A DNA stretch of 64,000 nt from Cryptomeria japonica (Eukaryota; Streptophyta; Pinopsida; Cupressales; Cupressaceae). Below, piece by piece: positions 34,406 through 47,565 of this stretch. Both the position numbers and the translations under genes were made by a program. The notes beneath the pieces were generated by a model. The model was not told the DNA's origin. It made no database searches and saw only the letters and a program-made list of their open reading frames with translations. Position 1 is the first letter of the stretch; the number at the start of each line of letters is the position of its first letter. The stretch lies in NCBI RefSeq assembly GCF_030272615.1, contig NC_081408.1, positions 202,704,341 through 202,768,340 on the forward strand. The letters run 5' to 3'.

Positions 34406-35754
34406 TGTTTTACTATCTTGATATTATTATTTTGTCATTGATGTCAAGAAATTGATTTTCTAATTCAGTATGATGTTGCCATATCTTGAGAAGTATGATA
34501 TGAAGATTATAAAGATGTCGGTAGAAGACACAAGAAAGAATATGATGAATAAGGGGATGAATAAGGTATTCAATGGGCAACTACTATTGAGTCAGACAAT
34601 GATGAGATCATGATGTTTTAGATTGTTTTAACATCATACATATGTTGTAAATTGTAAAGGTTAATACTACAGTATGTTATCAAGCAAAGAACCTAGTCAG
34701 TAAACCCTATGGAACCTAGTCGGTAAACCCTAAGGTTATCGCTATCGGTTAATGAAGGCAGAATGTCTACTGAGTAAAGTTTAGTATTTACCAAGTTGTT
34801 ACTGAGTTGTAACCAAGCTATAATAGAATGCATTAAATGTTTACATGCGGTATTTAATGAAGGATGCTGATGAGCTGGAGCGGATCAATGATTGGTAAGC
34901 CATGGAAGAAGTTTGTTAATGAATCTAAGGCAATGAAAAGTCGGCATGAAGATCTATAGCTCAGATTGAACCACAATACCCTGGCACAAGTTCCAAGACT
35001 ACTATGCAAGTTCCAAGGTGGTGTAAAACATTTTCAGATCGAAAGATGCATTGAACCTAGACAAGATTGAAGATCTGATGGCTATGATGGATCATGGGAA
35101 ATGTGATCAAGGAGATTAAGTTGTTACCTAATTGTTTATAAATAGGAAACTGTTGATAAACAATGTATGCGGGCAAGTGTATGCACAGGGATGCTATATA
35201 GTGATTACCGAGCACAGAAGCTTGAAGACCTATTAGAATAATAGAGTATAGAAGCCTAGCAGATAGACAAGATTAGTTCTATGTCTAGATTGTATTGAAC
35301 AAATAAGAATCTCTTAACCAAGTGGACTTAACAGTCTTATATGTAAATCCTCTAGCAAGGTGACATTCTGATTGAGTGTTTGAAATCCTTTGACAAGGTC
35401 ACTTCTAACAAAGTGAAGATCCTAACAGATCTGAGGGAAATCCCTTAACCGGGTCACATCTAGCAATGTGTCTGTAATCTTTAACAAGATTTTCTTTTAA
35501 CTGAGCATACTCTAGAAGAGTATATTTCTTAGTGGGTCCAAAATCCCACAGTGGTTTTTCCCTATTTGGGTTTCCACGTTAAATCTGGTGTTATGAGGTT
35601 TATATTGTTCATATGCTTTTGAGTTTGCATGTTTGATAGTTTTGGTTGTTTGACTGATATATATGTTATCGAGGTTGAATTTGATGTTTTTATGGATGAT
35701 TAAGTTTGTATGATTCACCCCCCCTCTCATCTTGTTGGCTATTGGATCTGTACT
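34406..35754 (+). repeat. Old copia-type LTR, followed by a primer-site relic
   Basis: It begins near TGTTTTACTATCTTG with TTTTGTCATTGATGTCAAG, as in the other copia LTRs. It continues through ACAGTGGTTTTTCCCTATTTGGGTTTCC to GATTCACCCCCCCTCTCATC near 35712. Seven bases after its apparent end lies a degenerate initiator-Met site (35761-35772). Exact ends are approximate. No coding region follows, so the rest of the element is deleted or unrecognisable. Confidence 0.65.
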
Positions 35755-35760
35755 TATATT

Positions 35761-35772
35761 AAGTATCAGAAC
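35761..35772 (+). other. Degenerate copia primer binding site
   Basis: AAGTATCAGAAC matches TGGTATCAGAGC at 9 of 12 positions and lies where expected after the LTR C-run. Confidence 0.55.
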
Positions 35773-35985
35773 TATCAAAACTATTCTAGAAAGTATTTGG
35801 TAGCCTTTAGATATGTGGAATCTTGTGCTACATTTTTGGTGGACATGTTGAGCTGGTTAGTGCAGTATTTTAGTTTAGTTCTATGATGGCGTTTATGTTC
35901 TCGAAGTGAGTTGTGTTGGATTGTGCTTGGTATGTTTAGTGTTTTACATATTAAATTAGATTATACTATTTTGATCATGCCTTTG

Positions 35986-36040
35986 TTAGCATCAACCAAG
36001 AAGAAGGACTGGGAGGGGGGTGAATCAGGTGTCCACCCTT
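35986..36040 (-). repeat. Terminus of a minus-strand copia LTR
   Basis: The minus strand reads GATTCACCCCCCTCCCAGTC and ends GGTTGATGCTAACA at 35986, the same terminal signature in reverse. How far the LTR runs to the right is not clear. Confidence 0.5.
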
Positions 36041-38163
36041 GACTCGACTTGTTTTGACTAGAGTTGACTTTTATTTCATACTCGATACACTTATCTAGAC
36101 TATTTATGATGGTATGGATGCTGATTATTCATGTGTTTCAGTTACTCATTATTATGTTATACATTATTGGACATATGTTGTTTGGGATGATTTATATGAT
36201 GATGACTATGATTACTGATCATGTGATTTGATGGTTATATTTGATTCGATGGATTTTATATGCTCACTATGTCATGGATTATTGATAGATTAGATTTATC
36301 ATGGTTTTTATTATGGTTGCACTAGCCCTATTTCATGATTACATATGATGAGTTGTATATGAGATGTGTTTTATTATTGTATGACTATCTTTGTGAAAGG
36401 GATGATGTCACATCACTCATTGCCAACAGGATGTGTCATCGTGATTCCCTATCACTTGTGTGTTATGAGATATATGCATATGTTGTATCATTGTTTTGTG
36501 GTTGGAGGGTTTGCAAGTACTAGACATCAACTCCACCTAGCTTCACAGGTCTGAGCATGTCTTTAATTCCAATGGCTTATGTGGTTTAGAGATGACATGA
36601 TTTCCCTTCACATACTCTAGGTCTAAGTTGTTCACTATGAGTCGTTAGCATCTTGGCATAATTCACCATGCCAGTTAAGAAGCTTGATCTTCTTGGTGTC
36701 GTGAGTATATTAGTGATTATTTATTTATTTAATTAATTGATGCGCGATATTATATGATTCTTGATTGATTAATTTAATGGTTGGTTCAATATAGTTTATT
36801 TGAGTAATTAATTGTGTGTGAATTAATGCCCTTTTATCTATTATTGATGTATTGATTCTTTAACTATTTGAGATTAAATATTTGATTATTTATATATTTA
36901 TTGTTGAATAATAGTTTATTTAATATTTATTTTTTAAGTTATAATTGTGGTTTACTTATTTATTTATTGTTTCTTTGGAATTTAATGTTTTAATATTTAT
37001 TGTTTACTTATTTAATTATTGTTTATTAGTACCTTGAGCCTTAATGTGGAATAATATTTTAATAAAGATATTTAATTATTTTATAGCCTTGGGTTATTTA
37101 TTTATTACCCATTTGATTTATTTTCCTATAGTCTATGGTTATTTGTATAGTTCATTATTTAAAATATATATGTTGGATAGAAAAGCACTTTATTATATAT
37201 CTCTTTTTACATCCCACTTGTATTTATAATAAGTTTTTATATTTTCTCTACCTACCCTATATCCTCATTGGTTGATTTTGATGCTAGGGTTTTGGCTTGG
37301 TTTTTCTTTTTATTTGGCAGCCTGAGCTTGTTGCTGGGATACCATTCTTGAAGCTTTTCTACAAATTTTGGATTTTGGAGCTTGGTTTTGGCTTTGGATT
37401 TTCATTGGATTTTGTGGGTGCTTCTTCAACCTTGTTCCATCACTTCTAATCCAGGTTGGAGGTTTTTTCCCTTTGATTTTATTTTCTGGTTTGTGTATAC
37501 TCCATGTCTGCAGACTGTATGCGGGAATATTTTGGGAAAAATGATATTGATATAGTTTTAACTTTAGCTTTTGGATAAATATTTCCCTACATAGATTTTC
37601 TAATATAGTGTAACATTAGGAAGGGGAAAAATACTTTGATTCTATTGGTTGGGAGTTTGGTATGAGCACACAATTTTGTGCATTTTGGTTTGTTTATCTG
37701 GGATGAAATTTTGATTTATTCTCTATGAATGATGGTTGTTTTGAGTTTCTCTGAGGATCTGGTTGCTTTGAAAGAGTTATGGGAATTGTTGATTTGTTTT
37801 TGTGGGATTTTTGAATGGTCATTGTCGTGATAGAGTAGTTGCAGTGGTGCCTTCTTCTTCCTTTGCAACAATTGATTTTATTTAATTCTTGCCTTCTTTG
37901 GAGTATTATTTGGTGTTAAGGAAATGTATCGAGTCTGGAATGAGCTCCCTGTGAGGGTTTTCTGTGATAGTTGAGTTGAAGTTTCTTGCTTTGATTTGAA
38001 ATTTTATCCTTGATCTATTTATGGATTTGCTTTCTGATTGTTGTCTACATTATGTCCTATCTGGGTGACATTTGCGAGCTTGGTTTCATGCCTTTGATAT
38101 TTTTCCTTGATTTCTAATTTGGAGTTGAAACTTAGTTATTTTCTATCAATTTATATTTTAAGT
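36041..38163. other. No gene; strongly AT-rich patch 36715-37250
   Basis: No supported coding region. From 36715 to 37250 the sequence is dominated by TTATTTATTTAATTAATT-like runs. From 37250 to 38160 it is T/G-rich unassigned sequence. Confidence 0.4.
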
Positions 38164-38392
38164 CATATGAGCCATTTATTTTTTCATATGCGCTAAAAAT
38201 TCATTTGTATGCACCATTTTTTATCATATGCACCAAATTGTTTGTTATATACACTAATCTATTGTCCTTATGTGCTAAAACAGTGATCATATGCACTAAA
38301 TAATCGGTCAAAAGTGCTACAGAATTGATCAAAAGTCCCTCAGTATTAGTCAAATGCGCTATTATGTTTAGCAGATGCGCTAATATGTGATT
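38164..38392. repeat. 21-bp minisatellite, 11 diverged units
   Basis: Eleven head-to-tail units start at 38164, 38185, 38206, 38225, 38246, 38267, 38288, 38309, 38330, 38351 and 38372. All are 21 bp except the third (19 bp). The core is CATATGCGCTAAA with variants such as CAAAAGTGCTACA and CAAATGCGCTATT. The register is kept although units differ at many positions, so the array is old. It lies in noncoding sequence. Confidence 0.88.
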
Positions 38393-40755
38393 AAAGTGTA
38401 TTTGCTAGTTTGGTGATTAATTTTCGGATTTTCCTAAGTTGATTTTGTACCAGAGGTATTCTTCGTTATTTGTTGATGTTTTCCAGATTTGATTGATGAT
38501 TCTTGATGGATTTTACTTCCTTTTAGTGTTGCAAATTTCTTTTAAGATTTCTCACCCTCTATCATGTTGAAAATCCTTAGTAGAGGGGGTTGGATTATTT
38601 CTCTTGATCAACAAGTTGATGTGCCTTGTTGTTGGTATTTATTTCATTTGTTGAGCACATTTGATTACCTATCTACGATTTGATGTGATATTATGTATGA
38701 GGCTCCTTGTTGTTATTTGGCCTTATGTTCATTGGATGTCCATATATGTGTATGGTTGCATAATGATGGTTTCAAATATATATGTTGTTTATGAGCCTCT
38801 TGTTGCATTTATTGTTTGGGCCATGTTAGGGGGAGCAGGCTTCCTTGTGATAACCGGGGTCATGAGAGATAGGCTTGCATGAGGTACCTTGTAAGGATGC
38901 ATGAAGTCTAGACTGCCAGGGCACATTGGGAGTTTACTTTGATGTTAAATAAGTTATAAACTAATAATTAATGGGTTGGGTAGTTAGATTCACTAATAAA
39001 GATAATAATTGATTTGAGCCTCATGACTTTATCCTAGGGAGGATGTTTTAGAATAAGCATGAGAAGGCCATTGCTATGGAAAATCAATCTTCCTTGATCT
39101 CTCATAGGTTGAGATGGCAACACATGTCCATTAGGCTAGTGTCTTATGTTGTTATACTTGTTGTGTTTGAGGATGGCATGTGATGACACTCCACCCCTAC
39201 ATGTGTTCCTTTGATGATTTATGTTTATTCCTAATTGGTTGCATTTATGCCTTGATGAATTGTAAGCCTCCAAGAGTTTATTTTTGTTGTGTTGTGATTG
39301 GTCCTTGCATGAGATTCCTTCTATGGTTGGTCTCTTTGGTTATAGGTGCCAACTTAGGTTTAGAGTGTGTGTTGGGACCTTGTGTCATCTACTAGCACAA
39401 GGGGTGGTTCCTTTGGTTCCACATGGTTAGGTGGTTGGTGTTTTTTAGCCATTAGGATGTTATCTTGGAACTTCTTCTTGGTGGATTATGGATGTACCTC
39501 GTAGCAGATTTATGTAATGGATATGATGGAATCATGTAATGTAATATCTTGTATGTAGTAGTAGTTGGAATCTTGTATTAGGGAGAGCTATGCTCTTGAT
39601 GCACTTGCTATAATTATATGTGTGAGTAGTTTGGAGATGAAATTAGGATTATATGATAAATTGTAGTATACATGTTGTATTAATATAATGGAAGGAAGTG
39701 AATTTATGTACTTGGAATTGTAATGGTTAATATTTGAAATAAAAATGGATTTACTTTATGATTTAAATGTCTTAGATGAAATCTGGGAGTGCTATGGTTA
39801 TGATTAGAGTGTAAATAAATGTGTATGAAGAAATTTTAAGAAGGGAATGATTTAGTTGTAAGAGATGGATATATTGGGTAATGTGAATTAGGTTTAGTTA
39901 ATGATGAAATGGATTCATGTAGATGCATTGAAAGATAAGAAGAATGTATAGTATGTATGTTGATTATTAAGTAAGAAAGCATTAAGATGCTTGCATTATG
40001 CATTAGAATTAATGATAAATAAGATGATCATGATAGGAAATTAGATGCATTTGAAAATGGAATATACCTATGCATTAGGTTTTCATTATCATGAAAAAAG
40101 GATAAAGAGCATGTAGATAAGAAATGTTGGGTTAAGATACATTTGGATTTGGTGCATAGAATGAAATTAGATCTTAAGTGGATTGTCTTGCATTTTAAAG
40201 AATAAATGTATCATGCTAGATGAATGTTAATCTAGTATGCATATCATACTAGGTGATTAATATAGTAGCATGCATATCTCGTAGAATAGAATTAATATGA
40301 TGCATTAAATTATAGATCAATTAAAGATTGAATGCGAGTAGAATGTCATTATGGAAGTTAATTAAGTGGTGACGTTGAAGTACCCTAGGGAAAGATTAAT
40401 GTTGTTTATGTATTTTTCACTTGTGTAAATTAATGTGATGTACAATGATATATGCTCATTATGGTTAATTGGTTAATGAGTGTAATTAAATAATGAATTT
40501 ATATGTTGAATTAGTTGATATTAAAAAAAAAATTTAAAAAGAAAATTGTCTCCATTAATGTCTTAGCAGTTTAATTTCTCTAGGGTATTTTGGCAAGCAT
40601 TATAGCCTTTGAAGAGGGGAAAACATTGCAAGGGAAGATCAAATGGTTAATGTTCAAATGAAGCATTCAAACACATAAAACACAAAGGAATAACCATTTA
40701 TACCTTTCTATTTATACCTCTCCCTTGGATTGAGCTTGATGAAGTGGTTGATGAG
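38393..40755. other. No gene or element recognised
   Basis: No open frame with family features on either strand. From ~39560 to 40530 the plus strand is A/G/T-rich with many ATGCATT and GATTAATG phrases. Minus-strand TATA-like boxes (CTATAAATA class) occur at 40691-40716 just left of the copia C insertion. This stretch is the left part of the copia C target. Confidence 0.4.
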
Positions 40756-40760
40756 GATGT

Positions 40761-41821
40761 TGTTAGTATTTTGGTATGGTTTTGTCATTGATGTCAACAC
40801 CTACTAAAACACTAGCACTTTGGAGATCTAGCAACATTCACCAGCAAGCAAGTAACTATTGCATAGTTATTGGTATATGGTTCACCGACAGGATATAATG
40901 TTCACCGACACTTGGAATGATAAGGAAGACGCTTGGTAATGTTGAAGACATTGTGTGGACACTTTGTTTTGAAGAATTAATCATTGGTATATTCATATTT
41001 GCATATTTTCTTTTACCAGCAAATCGGTCCATGGTTATCTAGGGTTACACCAACAAGTTTATCTTTTTCAGATCAGCATGGCATGCTATAGAGATGATTT
41101 ATTATTGTTGTAAATGCATTAAGTTGACATGTTCAATCCGATATTGCATCGGATATTATATTATTTGTAAAATGTTTTTATTATAATATCTTGTACAGCC
41201 AACCTACTAAAATTGGTCTTAGGGTATGGTATAAATGTAAGATCTTATTTGCAAGATCGAATGTCGAATGCAAAGAAGAATTGTGAGAAGGTATATGCAA
41301 GATTAAGAAGAGGTATACAGGAAGACATCATTTGAAGGTGAAGCTAGGTTTTTGTAGAAGCATATCAGAATTACACCGGTACTGAATCCAACATATAAAG
41401 ATGCTATTTTGTATAGTACATTCTTATTGGATTTAACCATCCAATTGTAGTCAGTGTGACTCCCATTTTGTGATTGAGCAGTGAGCTCTAGGTTGTTGGC
41501 CTTTCTGCATGTGCAAACCCCATTTATGTACACTTACTATTTGCAGTAGTATCATCTAATTGTGGATAAGGTTTCCCACCATGGTTTTTCCCCTTACAGG
41601 GTTTCCACATACAAATATTGGTGTTATGTGTTGTGGATGACTTTATGTTTATGTTTCATGCATTAATCTTTACCGGTATAGCAATTCACTATTAACACTA
41701 TCTACCGACATACTTAACTGGTTTACCGGTATTAAGCATTAAGCTGGTTAAATGGTTTTTGGTTTGAATTTATTAGACAATTGATTCACCCCCCCCTCTC
41801 AGTTGTCTCTGGGACCTAACA
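40761..41821 (+). repeat. Copia C 5' LTR
   Basis: Starts TGTTAGTATTTTGG and ends GGGACCTAACA, 1061 bp. It aligns end to end with 59215-60275 and with both copia A LTRs. TATAAAT at 41230-41236 is the likely promoter. Confidence 0.94.
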
Positions 41822-41823
41822 AT

Positions 41824-41835
41824 TGGTATCAGAGC
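41824..41835 (+). other. Copia C primer binding site
   Basis: TGGTATCAGAGC directly after the 5' LTR, complementary to initiator methionine tRNA; identical to copia A. Confidence 0.93.
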
Positions 41836-41877
41836 TTAGTCCACTTTTGCAAAAGTTTAACAACTTGAGAAGATCCA

Positions 41878-42780
41878 ATGTCTACTAATTATTTCAAGAA
41901 GGATAGTCCTAAACTTGATGGAACCAACTATGGGATATGGAAGATCAGGATGGAGACACATCTGAATTGCATTAGTAAAGACATCTGGGAAGTTACAAAG
42001 AATGGTTATACTACTGCTATAGCTAGTCAGACTTCTCTAACTACCTTAGCTAAAGATGAGGAGAATGATTGCAAAGCAAGAGAAGCACTTTTGAGCACAT
42101 TATCAGATCAACAAATCATGGGATTATTAGATAGGTCTACTGCTAAAGCTATTTGGGATCATTTGGAAACACTAAATGAAGGAGATTCCCTAGTCAAGAT
42201 TGCAAAACTTGAAACCTTCCGAGTCAGGTATGAACATCTGAAAATGGAAGAAGATGAAAGAATTTGTACTTTTATGGAAAGAGTAAATGAAATTGTTTTG
42301 GGTATTAAATGTTGTGGAGGAACCCTGAGTGAGGATGAAATTGTTTCAAAAATCTTAAGAGGTTTGCCACCGGCATATAAAATGAAGGTTACTACTATAA
42401 ATGAGTTGAGAACAATGCCTAATACATCAATAACTAGGGATACATTGATTGGAAAACTTTCAGCCTTTGAAATTGAGGAATTTGGTCATGTTGCTACTAT
42501 AAAGATAGATTTGGCCTTTAAAGCATGAACATCATCTGCTCCATCATTTGACAAATCAAACTGGAAATCCTTTTATGGAAGAGAACTTGAAGAAACTAGG
42601 AAGGAGAATGAAGAGCTTGAAGAACTTGAAGCACTATTTGCAAAGAAAATGCCGAAAGGTCCAATTGGAAGTAAGTATGAAGGTAAAGCACCCTTTAAAT
42701 GTTTCAACTGCAATAAAATTGGTCATATGGATTTGAGATGCTCTGATAGACATGCTAGACTAAGAGAATAATGTAGAAGA
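41878..42780 (+). pseudogene. Copia C gag with zinc knuckle (one in-frame stop)
   Basis: The ATG at 41878 opens a 216-codon frame, MSTNYFKKDSPKLDGTNYGI onward, with the copia Gag blocks WKIRMETHL, AIWDHLETL and RVNEIVLGIK. The TGA at 42526-42528 follows AFKA. Copia A has TCA (Ser) at that place, so one base change made the stop. The same frame continues into ELEETRKENEELEELEALFA, a charged helix, and the intact CCHC knuckle CFNCNKIGHMDLRC at 42700-42741. Another stop lies at 42769. Structurally this is nearly a full Gag. Confidence 0.88.
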
Positions 42781-44187
42781 ACATACAAGCCTAGTCCTGA
42801 ATATCAGAGATATAGATTTAAGAAGAACAAAGACAAATCTTGTTACATTGCTAATGAAGGTGTGACTGATGATTTTGATGAGGATCCAACAGATAATGGA
42901 TGGGTTTTTGTTGCTATAACAGAAGATCAACTGACACCTACTGCTCAACTAATAGAACAAGCCCTAGCAGCTAAAGTTGAATTAAAGGATGAATGGATCA
43001 TTGACTTAGGATGCTCACATCATATGAGACGAGACAAAGGTAAATTCTTGAACTTTCAAGAACACAATGGATATTTAGTAAGCTTTGGAGATGACAAAGC
43101 CTGTTCAATCAAAGATAAGGGTTCAATATCTCTTGATGGTAAGCATAACACTGAGAATGTCTACTATGTTGAAGGATTAAAGAATAATCTTTTAAGTGTT
43201 GGTCAATTAGTTGAGAAGGGATTTCAGTTACAATTTAAAAATGGAAAATGCAAAATCATGAATAGAACTGGTTTCGAAATTGCAACCAGTAATCAGACTA
43301 GAGGTAATATCTTTCATTTGAATAATAGTGAAAAGGAATGCTTGATTGCCCATATAGATGAAAGTTGGTTATGGCATAAGAGACTATGTCATATAAACTT
43401 TGATTGCATGGTGAAAATCAGTACTTCTAAGGCAGTTAGAGATCTACCTAGAATTGTGAAACCTCAGGATATAATTTGTAAGGAATGTCAATTTGGAAAA
43501 CAAGTTAGAGCTAGCTTCAAAAGTATTATTGAAAAATCCTATAATGCTTTTAATTTGATTCACACTGATTTATGTGGTCCAACAAGAACTAAAAGCTTAC
43601 AAGGTGATAGATATTTCATGCTAATTATTGATGATTATTCTAGAATGTATTGGGTTACTTTTCTCAAAGAAAAATCATAAGCACTTGGAAAGTTCAAACT
43701 GTTCAAAGCAATGGTTGAAAATGAAACCAGTAAGAAAATCAAATGTTTAAGATCAGATCAAGTAGGAGAATTCACATCTAAGGACTTTAATACATTCTAT
43801 GAAGTGAATGGAATCAGAAGACAGTTATCAGCACCTTGGACACCACAATAGAATGGAGTTGTTGAAAGAAAAAATAGAACTATCTTGGATGTAGCAAGAA
43901 GTATGTTATCAGAAGCAAATCTACCACATGTGTATTGGAGAGAAGCTATTAGCACTGCTATCTATACATTCAACAAAGTTCACGTCAAAGGTGAAACTGG
44001 TAAGACCCCTCATGAACTATGGTTTGGTAATACTCCTACTCTTAAGTATTTCAGAATTTTTGGAAGTAAATGTTATATTAGAAGAGATGAGTATATTGGC
44101 AAATTTGATCCTAGAAGTGATGAAGGAATATTTCTTGGTTATTCATTTAAGAGCAAGGCATATAGATGTTTTAATAAGAGATTGTAG
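42781..44187 (+). pseudogene. Copia C protease and integrase (broken)
   Basis: The frame 42862-43680 has DEWIIDLGCSHHM. The protease DSG is changed to DLG, so catalysis is doubtful. It continues with WLWHKRLCHIN and CKECQFGKQ (zinc-binding), LIHTDLCGP (first catalytic Asp) and IIDDYSRMYWVTF, then a stop at 43678. Past it LRSDQVGEF (second Asp) and GVVERKNRTILDVA (Glu) are kept, with another stop in PQ-stop-NG. The frame 43885-44187 gives ELWFGNTPTLKYF and IFLGYSFKSKAY. Both integrase acid residues lost in copia A are present here. Confidence 0.9.
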
Positions 44188-45296
44188 AAAATTGTTGAGA
44201 ATACAAATGTAAAGATTGATGAACAATTCAAAGGAACTTCAAGGTATATAGACTCTGAACCGGCAATAGAAATTGTGAGAAATGAACCTACACTGAATCC
44301 ACCGGTACAGAAAGAAGATCCAGTTACCCTGGTACCATCAGAGGATTCCACAATAATTGAAGAACAAAAAAAAACTAAGACACCTCGGTATGTAAGATTG
44401 AATCATTCTAAAGATCAGATAATTGGAAACAAATTTAAAGGAGTTATGACAAGAGGAAGATTGGCAAATGAAGAGGTATGTCTTATTTCTCAAATTGAAC
44501 CATCATCTATAAATGAGGCATGTGAAGATAAATTTTGGATTAAAACTATGGAAGAAGAATTAGGACAAATTGAGAGAAATAATACTTGGACATTAGTTCC
44601 CTAGCCTAAAGATAAAAATGTAATTGGAACCAAATGGGTATTTAGAAAGAAACTTAATGAAGATAGTAAAGTTGTTAGAAATAAAGCAAGACTAGTGTGT
44701 AATTGATATTCTTAGAAAGAAGGAGTTGATTACAATGAAACCTTTGCACCGGTAGCTAGAATTGAGGTAGGCAAATTATTCTTGGCTTTTGCAGCTCACA
44801 AGGACTATAAAGTTTATCATATGGATATTAAATGTGCATTTTTGAATGGAGATCTTGAAGAGGAAGTATATATTGAACAACCTAATGGATTTTCTTTGAC
44901 AGATGACAATGATATGGTTTGTAGGTTAAGAAATGCTCTATATGGATTGAAACAAGCCCCAAGAGCTTGGTATGCAAGGTTGGATAAGTATCTTTTAAAG
45001 ATTGGTTTTACTAAAGGAAATGCAGACAACAATTTATATTACAAAATAACTAAAGATGACATCTTGATTATAGAAGTATTTGTTGATGATATAATCTTTG
45101 GAGGAGAAGATGCATTATGTAAGGAATTTTCTATTAAAATGCAACAAGAATTTGAAATGTCTATGATTGGAGAAATAAAATTCTTTTTAGGATTGCGGAT
45201 TTCACAAACTGATAAAGGTATATTTTTGAGTCAATCCAAGTACTTGAAAGAATTACTAAAGAAATTTGGGATGGAGAACTCTAAACTGGTAGGCAC
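44188..45296 (+). pseudogene. Copia C reverse transcriptase, N-terminal part up to the Tat insertion
   Basis: Frames 44275-44604 and 44782-45296 carry NNTWTLVP then a stop, [50 protein letters not shown] and the active site EVFVDDIIFGG near 45085. They run on to FLSQSKYLKELLKKFGMENS. The frame is cut after KLVGT at 45296 by the Tat LTR and resumes at 58128 with TPMTTNDKLSQRDES. Bases GGCAC are duplicated at the junction. Confidence 0.92.
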
Positions 45297-46956
45297 TGTG
45301 TAGGGGAAAAAGCGAGACTAGGACAATGTACCCTAATCCTAACTTTTGACACACATTGCGGAATACGAAAGAGCCTAGAGATATCACACGGTTGGCTACT
45401 TCTTTTGGTGAAAGAGAGAGCCACGGGATATCTATTAGGATTTCTATTCCCTTGTTGAAATTGAAAGCTAAAATGATACAAGTTCAAACCCTAACCTCGA
45501 AATGTAAGTATGAACTAGTAACAAGTTTGAGGAATTGAGATTAAACAATGAACAGCTGTAAATGTAAGGATAAAATAAGAATGCAGATATGTACCTAGAG
45601 TCAAAATCAGACTGAAAATGTTCGAGACGGGGGTGCGGGCGCCACTGTCCTGAAAACTGCACTGGAAACCACTGTTTTGCACCCTGAAACACTGTCTAGA
45701 AACTGTCGGAAAGCTGTCTGTCCAGAGGACCAGGGCGCCCAGCACCTCTGTCCCAGGGACCAGGGCGCCCAGCACCCCTGTCCTGGCAGGACCAGGGGGC
45801 CCAGCGTCCCTATCCCAGTCTTCTGAGATGCAATTGCACATAGAGTTCTGTCTCAGTCTCCTCTTTCCAGATCTGTGTCCTGCGGCGTTGTCCGAATCCC
45901 GAAACCTGCAATAATATCTGAAAAGGGGGAAGGGCGGCTATATAGGGTTTTGCCTTAGTCAAACCCCCACTTTGGTGATTTCCACCTCCACGAATAGCCA
46001 AGTTGTTTTGTAAAATGTATTGTGTGTGCAGACCTAGTGTGTGTGCAAGGTCCAAAATGCAAGAAAGCAAACTAGAGCAACCTAGAAAGTAAACCCTAAT
46101 TGCTTGTAAATGATAATGCAAATGCTCTAAATCAAGATGCAATGTGATCTAAAGCATGAATAAATGATATATCAAAGCTTATGTAAGGACATGAAAACAA
46201 TATGAAATCATACCCAACCCTCAAGGGAGGAGTACAAGCCAATCTTCAGTCAGTAATCTCCTATTGTTCTTCAATGTCTTCCAAGCCCTAATTGGATGAA
46301 TGAATGAATTTGATAGATGCTTGATAGAATGATGTTGAGTGTTGTTGAAGTCTTCAAAGATCTGCTCTTTCGCTGCATATGAAGTTCCTGGAAACAAAAA
46401 TCGGATCCTTTCAAATGAGGAAAGAGAGCTTTTATGTATGAAACCCTAGGTCGTAAATTCGTGTTTTTGGCCGACCTAGAGATTGAATATCCCGCCAATT
46501 TCTTGGGGTTAAGCTTTATTTTATGATTGGATCGTGCTCCCAAAATTTTGGGAAAAATGTCCGGGACCATGTTGCATGGGCGCCATGGTCCCGACAACTT
46601 TTCACCAAATTTTCAGGGCCGTCGGATATGATGATTTTAGAGAGAATCCCGAAGTTACAGGTGATTTCGAGATGTTTAGACCCCGAAACCAAGCCCCCAA
46701 GTTTGAAATAGGACTTAATTAGGGTTTTTGATTAAGTGATGTATTGGAGGAATAAAATGCGAAGGGCGCGCTTTAGTGAAAGGGCCCTACTTTATGATGT
46801 AGAGAATGATGAAATAAGACTTTAGACCTAATTAATTTGGTTAATTAAGTGCTTAAGGAGAAATGCAATGCAGAATGCAAAATGCGCTAAGGCGGGTGCT
46901 AAACTAGGTGTGAAATTGTACCACCCTAGCGAGTGCGTACAATTTACGACGCTACA
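45297..46956 (-). repeat. Tat element 3' LTR (left)
   Basis: On the plus strand it runs TGTGTAGGGG...GACGCTACA, 1660 bp, and aligns without gaps to 56468-58127. It includes three ~30-bp GC-rich units around 45728-45818 (core GACCAGGGCGCCCAGC) and one GGGCGCCATGGTCCC at ~46577. The minus-strand TATA CTATATAG is at 45938-45945. Confidence 0.95.
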
Positions 46957-46976
46957 TTTAGCCCCCACTTTAGCGG
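46957..46976 (-). other. Tat element polypurine tract
   Basis: The minus strand reads CCGCTAAAGTGGGGGCTAAA directly before the 3' LTR, a good plus-strand primer tract. It fixes the element's orientation independently of the coding regions. Confidence 0.85.
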
Positions 46977-47565
46977 TCATATGAGTACTATGTGCATATG
47001 CAAGCTAAAGCACAGAAAAGTAAACATTATTTGAAAAAGGATATATCCATAAGTCATCGAACGAAGCCCCCAGCGGTATCTGCAGTACACAGTTAGGAAC
47101 CGCACCCTACAAAACAAACGTTAGATCACAAAATCACCTAATGCTTACTAGGGAAAGTGATGAAATCTGTGAGTAGCTATATGCCCCCCCCTGTTTCGAC
47201 TTGCTTATTTAGGGAGGTGAAACAGGGTAGCATGTTTACTTGCGACAAATTGTGTAATAGAGTGTTGATGAGGGGTGTTCACTAAATAGGCTTCATCAGA
47301 GCACTTTTTGGAACATCCCGAGAGTAGGAGAAGGAAAATACGATTCCAATGCAACAAACAGCTTGAAAATCGCATCTCCCAAACCCAAGTTATGATAAAA
47401 TGAGTGATAGGGGAAAAATTAGGGTTTCAAGAAGTAAGAATAGACAAACGAGAGTATATACTTCGAAAGTGACACTTGTATTCGTCACTTTGCCGATTTC
47501 AGGATACTATTCAGTGCAGCGGAGCCCACCTAGTCATCATACCTTCATGACGACCAGAGCGTCCC
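46977..47565 (+). promoter_or_regulatory. Region upstream of the PMD gene: hairpin and TATA-like box
   Basis: There is no coding region on the minus strand here. An inverted repeat CCCTGTTTC / GAAACAGGG (47189-47197, 47219-47227) forms a 9-bp stem with a 21-nt loop. TATATA at 47455-47460 lies about 106 bp before the PMD ATG at 47566 and is a possible promoter for it. Whether the gene is transcribed is unknown. Confidence 0.45.

Noticed and set aside
38164-38392. CRISPR-like or direct-repeat array
   Set aside because: Units abut without spacers and the genome is a plant; it is a minisatellite.
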